Shown one piece after another: positions 1 to 3,817 of a stretch of 5,913 nucleotides of DNA. The position numbers were made by a program, and so were the translations under genes. Origin of the DNA: Bacillota bacterium (GTDB lineage: Bacteria; Bacillota; Bacilli; Lactobacillales; Streptococcaceae); contig JAJXWC010000150.1 of the NCBI GenBank assembly GCA_021781855.1, positions 1-5,913 of the forward strand. The letters are read 5' to 3'. Position 1 is the first letter of the stretch. Each line of letters begins with the position of its first letter. Under the pieces are notes generated by a model, which was not told where the DNA came from, made no database searches, and was given only the letters and a program-made list of their open reading frames with translations.

Positions 1-26
1 AAGTAAAAAAATAGAAAGTTGAAGTA

Positions 27-260
27 ATGAATAAACTTGAAAAATTTAAGACTGTTCGTGATTTAAAAAGCGCCCTGCTTGATGAAGCAGGGATTTATGA
101 TTACGACAGCAGAGCTGTTGTCAGTTTTGGAGAACGAATCGCTGAAAAAATGGCGGAGGATTATTTTGGAACCATTCCCTCCAATCATTCGCCCGCTTAC
201 AAGAAGCTTTTAGAAAAGTTTCGGGAAAGTGTTGAAGACTACGACTACAGGAGAGATTAA
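27..260 (+). CDS. Small acidic hypothetical protein, first gene of the element tail operon
   Basis: This 77-residue protein is not one I recognise. It is highly charged, with many Asp, Glu and Lys residues, several of them in DYD/EDYDY clusters (residues 25-27 and 70-74). It has no signal peptide or membrane segment, so it should be a soluble, mostly helical cytoplasmic protein. A weak ribosome-binding site, GAAAG at 14-18, lies 8 nt before the ATG. Its stop codon overlaps the ATG of the lipoprotein gene by one base (TAATG), which implies translational coupling. All three forward frames are closed in bases 4-27, so any upstream gene ends at or before the window edge. Two strong RNA hairpins (73-92 and 103-121) lie inside its coding sequence. 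It is probably an accessory protein of the mobile element; no function can be given. Confidence 0.7.
   Translation: MNKLEKFKTVRDLKSALLDEAGIYDYDSRAVVSFGERIAEKMAEDYFGTIPSNHSPAYKKLLEKFRESVEDYDYRRD
73..92. other. Perfect 8-bp GC-rich inverted repeat, terminator-like on the minus strand
   Basis: CCCTGCTT at 73-80 and AAGCAGGG at 85-92 are perfect reverse complements around a GATG tetraloop. Read on the minus strand, the hairpin is followed by CGC and then five T (from the A run at 65-69), which is the form of an intrinsic terminator. On the plus strand there is no U tract after it. It lies inside the 77-aa gene, so coding constraint could have produced it by chance. Confidence 0.5.
103..121 (+). 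other. Second intragenic hairpin, 10 nt after the first
   Basis: ACGACAGC (103-110) pairs with GCTGTTGT (114-121) around an AGA triloop, giving 8 pairs of which one is a G-U wobble. With the stem at 73-92 it forms a tandem pair of hairpins early in the 77-aa gene, ahead of the lipoprotein gene. A role in mRNA processing or attenuation of the operon is possible but not shown. Confidence 0.4.
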
Positions 261-772
261 TGAAAAAAAGAAAATGGGGACTGCTTATGATAAGCGGTGT
301 GACCTTATTGAGCCTTTCTGCGTGTGGTCAGTCTGGCTTGGATGTGCCACAGTCCACTGTATCGTCTCACACGGTGCGAAATTCAAGGAAAAGCGTGACG
401 GCTCAAAGTCAGGCGAAGCCTCCCGCAACTTCCTTTAGCGTAAGTCAAGAATCAGATTTTGTGCAAAAATTTCTAACGGCTTATACGACCTATACGTCGC
501 TTAATGCGCAAAAGTCAGCTGTACAACCCTTTTTGACAATAGCTCTACAAAAGCAGTTGGCAGTGGGAACATCTGCGTCGCAAGAAACGAATCAGGTCAC
601 GTCTGTGGGTCAAAACCTTTCGGTTTGGCAGAATGATAAGGGAGAATGGCTGGGATTAGTGACGGTTAAAATCAATGACCAAACGAGTAGTGTGCAGGTC
701 TTTTTGGTGGGACTGGAAGTGAAAGACCAGAGACTTTTGGTGAGCCAGTTAAGTTCGCCTACACAGGAATAG
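260..772 (+). CDS. Secreted lipoprotein of the mobile element
   Basis: The 170-residue product begins with a classical lipoprotein signal: MKKRK, a hydrophobic stretch (residues 6-19) and a lipobox LSAC ending at Cys22. It should be lipidated by Lgt, cleaved by signal peptidase II and anchored on the outer face of the membrane. Residues 23 to about 60 form a Ser/Thr/Gln-rich linker. Residues 62-170 look like one compact alpha+beta domain: a helix around FVQKFLTAYTTY, then alternating strands around residues 120-165. This could be an NTF2-like fold, as in TcpC/VirB8-type conjugation proteins or ICE lipoproteins, but that rests on pattern only. AGGAG at 249-253 sits 6 nt before the ATG, and the start overlaps the previous stop. 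The 15-nt gap to the next gene indicates one operon. Lipoproteins of conjugative elements can act in the transfer channel or in surface exclusion; neither can be chosen here. Confidence 0.85.
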   Translation: MKKRKWGLLMISGVTLLSLSACGQSGLDVPQSTVSSHTVRNSRKSVTAQSQAKPPATSFSVSQESDFVQKFLTAYTTYTSLNAQKSAVQPFLTIALQKQLAVGTSASQETNQVTSVGQNLSVWQNDKGEWLGLVTVKINDQTSSVQVFLVGLEVKDQRLLVSQLSSPTQE

Positions 773-787
773 AGAAAGGAAATGAAA

Positions 788-1132
788 ATGAATAAAGCAA
801 ATCAAGCCAGACAAGCACGCATCGCAGCAATTCTATGGGAGCGGCTCGTGGATGCTTTCAATGAGGAAGCAAAGACCTACGACGCAGAGCATCCCGATAG
901 TCCTTTGGGCTCAGTAGGGGAGGTTTATTGTCGAGAAGTTTGTCGGCCAAATTGGTGGAAGACGCTAGGCGGTGAAGAACTCATTGGAAGTAAAAGTGAG
1001 AATCGAGGTGTCATCATTTTAGGGAAAGGAAAACAAGAAGGGTTTGACGATTACTGGGAAATCACGCATCTGATTGAAGAGACGCACCACGGTGAACATT
1101 TGGAAACAGGGATCATTTATTTTGGAAGTTGA
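788..1132 (+). CDS. Hypothetical protein, element operon
   Basis: This 114-residue cytoplasmic protein is not recognised. An in-frame ATG at 782 would add two residues (MK), but the ribosome-binding site AAAGGA at 775-780 is then only 1 nt away. From the ATG at 788 the spacing is 7 nt, so 788 is preferred. The N-terminus (NKANQARQARIAAILWERLVD) is a basic then amphipathic helix. The middle holds two Cys (CREVC) followed by NWWKTLGG, and the C-terminal part is rich in His and acidic residues (HLIEETHHGEHLETG). The paired Cys and clustered His could bind a metal, but no known motif fits. It has no signal peptide or membrane segment. It is the third gene of the rightward operon and ends 9 nt before the next ATG. 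An element-specific accessory or regulatory role is an inference from context only. Confidence 0.75.
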   Translation: MNKANQARQARIAAILWERLVDAFNEEAKTYDAEHPDSPLGSVGEVYCREVCRPNWWKTLGGEELIGSKSENRGVIILGKGKQEGFDDYWEITHLIEETHHGEHLETGIIYFGS

Positions 1133-1141
1133 GAGGATTGA

Positions 1142-1288
1142 ATGACAGAGAAAAAAGCAAGAAAAGACTCCACGAACTATGTCGTGACGTCTAATTTTGG
1201 AGGAAGCGAGATACAAATCAAACAACTACTGGTTGTTTTGAAGCAAATCATCAAAAGTCGGGAAACCTTGAGTTCAAAGGGGGCGTGA
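1142..1288 (+). CDS. 48-residue small protein, last gene of the element operon
   Basis: ATG at 1142 is preceded by a good ribosome-binding site, GAGAGG at 1131-1136, which overlaps the previous stop codon; the gap is 9 nt. The frame stays open to TGA at 1286-1288. The product starts with a basic segment (MTEKKARKDS). A short stretch with Tyr-Val-Val and Phe-Gly-Gly follows, and then an amphipathic helix (EIQIKQLLVVLKQIIKSRE, residues 23-41). No membrane segment is clear, since charged residues break up the hydrophobic part. I do not recognise it. Its position directly before the operon terminator and the recombinase gene is the kind of place where recombination-directionality factors or small regulators are found in mobile elements, but no sequence feature proves that role. 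The ribosome-binding site and spacing are the main evidence that it is translated. Confidence 0.6.
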   Translation: MTEKKARKDSTNYVVTSNFGGSEIQIKQLLVVLKQIIKSRETLSSKGA

Positions 1289-1289
1289 G

Positions 1290-1318
1290 CGGACTAAACG
1301 ATGAAAGTATGTTAAAAT
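1290..1318 (+). promoter_or_regulatory. Candidate extended -10 promoter overlapping the terminator's left arm
   Basis: TGTTAAAAT at 1310-1318 is an extended -10 (TG, one base, then TAAAAT). A 17-bp spacer puts a poor -35, CGGACT at 1290-1295, matching only GAC of the consensus. The predicted start is near 1324-1326, at the inner end of the terminator's left arm. A transcript from here would lack that arm, could not form the terminator, and would run into the recombinase gene. This is inferred from sequence alone. Confidence 0.35.
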
Positions 1319-1351
1319 GGGAGGCGTAGTAACGATGCGCCTCCCATTTTT
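1314..1351 (+). terminator. Strong intrinsic terminator between the operon and the recombinase gene
   Basis: AAAATGGGAGGCG (1314-1326) and CGCCTCCCATTTT (1338-1350) are perfect 13-bp reverse complements around an 11-nt loop, with five T at 1347-1351. It ends the operon of the four small genes only 26 nt after the last stop codon. The recombinase ribosome-binding site begins 6 nt after the T run, so recombinase expression needs read-through or a promoter inside or just upstream of this structure. Confidence 0.9.
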
Positions 1352-1370
1352 GCGTTAGAGGAGGCAAAAC

Positions 1371-3008
1371 ATGAATCGAACCTTGACAATTGAATATGAA
1401 ACAATCACAGACGAAAGAAACCTGACGGTGCTTTATGCGCGTCTTTCTAAGGATGACGGCAAATCGGGTGATAGCGACTCCATCTTGAATCAGAAACTTT
1501 TGCTTGAAAACTTTGCACGGGAACAAAAAATGGCACCTTGTGTCTTTCTCGCCGATGACGGGATCTCTGGAACGACCTTTAATCGCCCAGCCTTTCAACA
1601 GGCGATTGATCTCGTGGATCGCGGACTGGTCAAAAACTTTATCGTGAAGGACTTGTCTCGCTTTGGACGAGATTATCTGAAAGTCGGCGCCTTTACCGAA
1701 GTCGCTTTTCCTGAAAAGAATATCCGCTTTATTGCAATTAATGATAATGTGGACAGTGAGCATGAGGATGATAATTCACTCGCTCCTTTTCGGAATTTGT
1801 TTAACGAATGGTATGCCAGAGACTGTAGCAAGAAAATCAAAGCGGTGAAGCACGCGAAAGGCAATGCAGGACTTCCTATGACAGCCAATGTCCCTTATGG
1901 GTATTTGAAAGGGGAAAATTATCAACAAACGCATGAGTGGATAGTTGATGAGGAAGCGGCAATGGTCATTCGGCGGGTATTTCATGACTACGCTTCTGGT
2001 AAGAGTATGACTGAAATTGCTCGTGAGTTAAAAAATGAGAAAATCCGAACTCCTGCAGCACACAAACTCAGCATTGGAGTAAAATCTAATAAGGTAACGA
2101 GCACGCCTTACGGCTGGAACTCTCAAATTGTGCGGCAAGTTTTGGGCTATCGGGAATATTGTGGGCATACGGTGAACTTTAAAACCTATAAAAAATCCTA
2201 CAAGACAAAAAAGTGCTTACCTCATTCCCTGTCTGAGCAGAAAATCTTCAAAAATACGCACGAGGCGATTATTGATGAGGAATTGTTTGAGTTGGTACAG
2301 GAAAAACGAGGGACTTATCGTCCGAGAGTAACCAAGACTAAAAGTGTGGGACTGTTTTCCGGCGTTGTTTGTTGTGCAGATTGTGGTACGACACATCGCT
2401 ACAATGCCCAAAGAGAGACTCGCTCTCCATTTTATTTTTGTGCGGCGAACAAGAGACGAATAAAAACTTGTGCGAGTCCGCATAACATTCAAGAGAAAGT
2501 GCTCATGGAAAAAGTGCTTCAGAATATTAAAGAGGTGATGTCAAAGCTTGAGTCAAATGAAACTGAGCTGGTTGCTTTTCTTGAAAAGAGGGCTCAACAA
2601 ACAACGACTCGGACATTGGAAAACGAGAGGTTGCTCCTCCAAAAAGCGGAGCGTCGGGATCAGGAGTTGGACATGATTCTTCAACGGCTTTATGAGGACA
2701 ATCTCTCAGGGAAAGTGAGCGATGCAAGGTACGCTAAAATGAGTGCGCAGTACGAGTTAGAACAGGCGACGCTTATACAAACTCTGAGCTCTCTGCGTGA
2801 AGCACAGGAAAAAGCTGAGGAAGCAAGTGCTGGGATTGTTTCATTTATTCAAGTGGCCAAAAAGTATCTCAACCCAACAACGCTTGAACCAGATATGGTT
2901 CGGGCGTTGATTGAAAAAATAGAAATCGGAGAAAAAACTAAAGTGGACGACAAAATACAACAAAAAATCAATATTATTTATCGCTTTGTTGGGAATCTGG
3001 CAGAGTGA
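1371..3008 (+). CDS. Large serine recombinase (site-specific integrase/excisionase, TndX/TnpX type)
   Basis: This 545-residue enzyme should cut and rejoin the element's attachment sites through a 5' phosphoserine link. The N-terminal resolvase domain (about 18-160) has YARLS with nucleophile Ser26 and Arg24, the DDGISGTTFNRPAF block at 62-75, and KDLSRFGRDYLKVG at 93-106 with the conserved arginines 97 and 100. A recombinase DNA-binding domain (about 170-310) contains VPYGYLKG. A zinc ribbon follows with Cys335, Cys338, Cys357 and Cys367. A coiled coil (about 375-490) then leads to a C-terminal tail (DMVRALIEKIEIG, then IYRFVG) typical of Tn5397/Tn4451-type enzymes. Length and motifs look complete, so it is probably active. 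GAGGAGG at 1358-1364 lies 6 nt before the ATG. A strong terminator lies immediately upstream. Directional control would need an excision factor, possibly encoded nearby. Confidence 0.95.
   Translation: MNRTLTIEYETITDERNLTVLYARLSKDDGKSGDSDSILNQKLLLENFAREQKMAPCVFLADDGISGTTFNRPAFQQAIDLVDRGLVKNFIVKDLSRFGRDYLKVGAFTEVAFPEKNIRFIAINDNVDSEHEDDNSLAPFRNLFNEWYARDCSKKIKAVKHAKGNAGLPMTANVPYGYLKGENYQQTHEWIVDEEAAMVIRRVFHDYASGKSMTEIARELKNEKIRTPAAHKLSIGVKSNKVTSTPYGWNSQIVRQVLGYREYCGHTVNFKTYKKSYKTKKCLPHSLSEQKIFKNTHEAIIDEELFELVQEKRGTYRPRVTKTKSVGLFSGVVCCADCGTTHRYNAQRETRSPFYFCAANKRRIKTCASPHNIQEKVLMEKVLQNIKEVMSKLESNETELVAFLEKRAQQTTTRTLENERLLLQKAERRDQELDMILQRLYEDNLSGKVSDARYAKMSAQYELEQATLIQTLSSLREAQEKAEEASAGIVSFIQVAKKYLNPTTLEPDMVRALIEKIEIGEKTKVDDKIQQKINIIYRFVGNLAE
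2878..2909 (+). other. 14-bp RNA stem with GATA tetraloop inside the recombinase coding sequence
   Basis: CAACGCTTGAACCA (2878-2891) pairs along its full length with TGGTTCGGGCGTTG (2896-2909), with 12 Watson-Crick and 2 adjacent U-G pairs around a GAUA loop. The wobble pairs exist only in plus-strand RNA; on the minus strand they would be C-A mismatches. It lies about 100 nt before the stop codon, over the residues TLEPDMVRAL, and no U tract follows. It may be incidental, or it may stabilise or process the mRNA. Confidence 0.5.
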
Positions 3009-3094
3009 AACAACTGAAATTTTGTGTCGTCTTACGGGGTGTGATATAATACAGATATGAATTTCTATGTAAAATTAGCAGAGTTCACTGAAAT
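3000..3094. repeat. Two-block imperfect direct repeat across the recombinase/acetyltransferase junction
   Basis: GCAGAGT occurs at 3000-3006 and 3078-3084. ACTGAAAT follows each copy, at 3013-3020 and 3087-3094, with 6 and 2 nt between the blocks respectively. The first copy spans the recombinase stop and the second lies in the acetyltransferase N-terminus. Both encode Leu-Ala-Glu at the first block. It could be a relic of element integration or a chance match. Confidence 0.35.
3022..3050 (+). promoter_or_regulatory. Promoter of the acetyltransferase gene, predicted to give a leaderless mRNA
   Basis: TTGTGT at 3022-3027, a 17-bp spacer and TATAAT at 3045-3050, with an extended TG at 3042-3043, make a near-consensus vegetative promoter. 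The ATG of the acetyltransferase starts 7 nt after the -10 box, exactly where transcription should begin. No ribosome-binding site lies between them. Confidence 0.75.
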
Positions 3095-3590
3095 CGAAAC
3101 ATCACGGCTTTTGCTTCGTCCGATGACGCTTGCTGATGCTGCTGATATGTTTGAATACACTAAAAACTGGGAAAATTTGAAATTCATTTTTCCACCGCAT
3201 TGTTCAATCGAAGAAACGGAATATGCGATTGCCAACCATTTCATGAAAAATCCGTTGGGAAAATGGGCGATTGAATTGAAAGCCACTCAAAAAATGATTG
3301 GTAGTATCAGTTTTTCAAAATATTCAGAGAAAGATGCAGCAGTAGAAATTGGTTATGTGCTAAATCAGGATTTTTGGGGGCAAGGATTTATGAGCGAAGC
3401 TTTGACGGTACTGTCAAATTTCTGTTTTTATGAGTTCGGATTGAAACGGATTGAGCTTTTGATTGACAAAGAAAATTTGTCTTCAATCAGAGTTGCTGAG
3501 AAAGCAGGTTATCACTTTGTCAAAAGTTTTAAGGCGAGTCATCAATATTCCAAAGTTATCCGTGAATTTGACCGTTACCGTCTGCCCTGA
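3057..3590 (+). CDS. GNAT N-acetyltransferase, RimJ/RimL type
   Basis: The 177-residue protein should transfer an acetyl group from acetyl-CoA to an amine, such as a protein N-terminus, antibiotic or small metabolite; the substrate cannot be told. IETSRLLLRPMTLADAADMF (12-31) is the typical RimJ/RimL opening. EIGYVLNQDFWGQGFMSEAL (97-116) contains the acetyl-CoA pyrophosphate-binding loop with GQG. The ending ENLSSIRVAEKAGYHFV (139-155) is the usual C-terminal motif. Length is normal, so it appears intact. The start at 3057 leaves 16 residues before RLLLRP, slightly long for the family, and has no Shine-Dalgarno sequence. Because the promoter is positioned to start at this ATG, leaderless translation is the best explanation. 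It is the first gene after the mobile element, so the element end may supply part of its promoter. It looks more AT-rich than the element genes. It probably stands alone, as structured DNA follows it. Confidence 0.9.
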   Translation: MNFYVKLAEFTEIETSRLLLRPMTLADAADMFEYTKNWENLKFIFPPHCSIEETEYAIANHFMKNPLGKWAIELKATQKMIGSISFSKYSEKDAAVEIGYVLNQDFWGQGFMSEALTVLSNFCFYEFGLKRIELLIDKENLSSIRVAEKAGYHFVKSFKASHQYSKVIREFDRYRLP

Positions 3591-3607
3591 AGATTTAGGT
3601 GGTTTCA

Positions 3608-3642
3608 CTCGATTTGCTATTTTAGCAGCATAGCAAAGCGAG
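3608..3642. repeat. 13-bp hairpin after the acetyltransferase gene; possible terminator or dispersed intergenic repeat
   Basis: CTCGATTTGCTAT (3608-3620) and ATAGCAAAGCGAG (3630-3642) are reverse complements at 12 of 13 positions, around a 9-nt loop. It begins 17 nt after the stop codon at 3590. The plus strand after it is only moderately T-rich (ATAGATTTTA), so it would be a weak terminator. From memory, unverified, similar palindromic sequences occur repeatedly between genes in Lactococcus, which would make it a dispersed repeat. Confidence 0.5.
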
Positions 3643-3704
3643 ATAGATTTTACCCCAACCAAATGAAGGAGCAATTAGATTCAGTCAGAATTTTAACTCC
3701 TACT

Positions 3705-3725
3705 GATGGAGAATAGCTCCTCATC
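3705..3725 (+). other. Hairpin in the spxR upstream region with competing partners
   Basis: GATGGAG (3705-3711) can pair with CTCC (3717-3720) and ATC (3723-3725), with a 2-nt bulge and a 5-nt loop. The same GGAG can instead pair with the CTCC at 3697-3700, and an earlier GGAGC at 3668-3672 can pair with GCTCC at 3716-3720. These pairings are mutually exclusive. They lie in the 227-bp gene-free stretch 3591-3817, which has no convincing ORF. Confidence 0.3.
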
Positions 3726-3740
3726 TGCGAAATAGGTTTG

Positions 3741-3758
3741 ACTTGTCATCTGACAAGT
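3741..3758. promoter_or_regulatory. Perfect palindrome upstream of spxR, candidate operator 1
   Basis: ACTTGTCA (3741-3748) and TGACAAGT (3751-3758) are perfect 8-bp reverse complements separated by TC. The 2-nt centre makes an RNA hairpin less favoured than binding of a dimeric protein to DNA. A good -35 (TTGACT, 3738-3743) overlaps its left arm, but I find no convincing -10 at the right distance. The centre is 68 bp before the spxR ATG. Confidence 0.5.
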
Positions 3759-3772
3759 ACTGCCAAGACAGA

Positions 3773-3792
3773 ATTTGACCAAGTGGTCAAAT
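3773..3792. promoter_or_regulatory. Perfect palindrome upstream of spxR, candidate operator 2
   Basis: ATTTGACCA (3773-3781) and TGGTCAAAT (3784-3792) are perfect 9-bp reverse complements separated by AG. It ends 25 bp before the spxR ATG. The form, long arms with a 2-bp centre, is typical of operators for dimeric TetR-, MarR- or GntR-like regulators; the regulator is unknown. A -35-like TTGACC lies within it at 3775-3780, but the only -10 candidates downstream (around 3798-3806) are poor. Confidence 0.55.
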
Positions 3793-3817
3793 CATCAAAA
3801 TAAGAAAAATCATACAA

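Larger units (their letters stand above)
1..3056 (+). mobile_element. Right-hand end of a putative integrative (conjugative) element, left part outside the window
   Basis: Four small, tightly packed accessory genes, one encoding a lipoprotein, are followed by a large serine recombinase of the TndX/TnpX type. After it come chromosomal-type genes (acetyltransferase, spxR, nrnA). In Tn5397-like elements the recombinase gene is commonly the last gene before the element end, which fits this layout. The right boundary is not seen directly: it is placed between the recombinase stop at 3008 and the acetyltransferase ATG at 3057. Serine recombinases leave only a very short crossover core, and the other end is not in view. 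No relaxase, coupling protein or conjugation gene is visible, so the element could equally be a prophage remnant or a non-conjugative transposon. Confidence 0.55.

Noticed and set aside
229..438. 69-codon plus-strand frame overlapping the lipoprotein start
   Set aside because: It runs out of frame through the signal-peptide region, has no good ribosome-binding site, and its sequence is unlike a real protein family.
1579..1609. Inverted repeat AATCGCC...GGCGATT in the recombinase gene
   Set aside because: It has only 7 perfect pairs with a 13-nt loop, over the strongly conserved NRPAF region, and is likely due to coding constraint.
1251..1763. 170-codon open frame on the minus strand over the recombinase start
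   Set aside because: It is antisense to the catalytic domain and the terminator, shows no recognisable domain, and the plus-strand recombinase is certain.
2217..2492. 91-codon minus-strand frame within the recombinase gene
   Set aside because: It is antisense to the zinc-ribbon region and is explained as a shadow of that gene.
3483..3674. 63-codon minus-strand frame across the acetyltransferase 3' end and the hairpin
   Set aside because: It is antisense to a real gene and crosses a palindrome. It is better read as a spurious translation of a possible repeat.
3773..3792. FabT-like operator upstream of spxR
   Set aside because: FabT boxes have TTTGA and TCAAA about 3 bp apart, whereas here they are 8 bp apart, so the fit is wrong.
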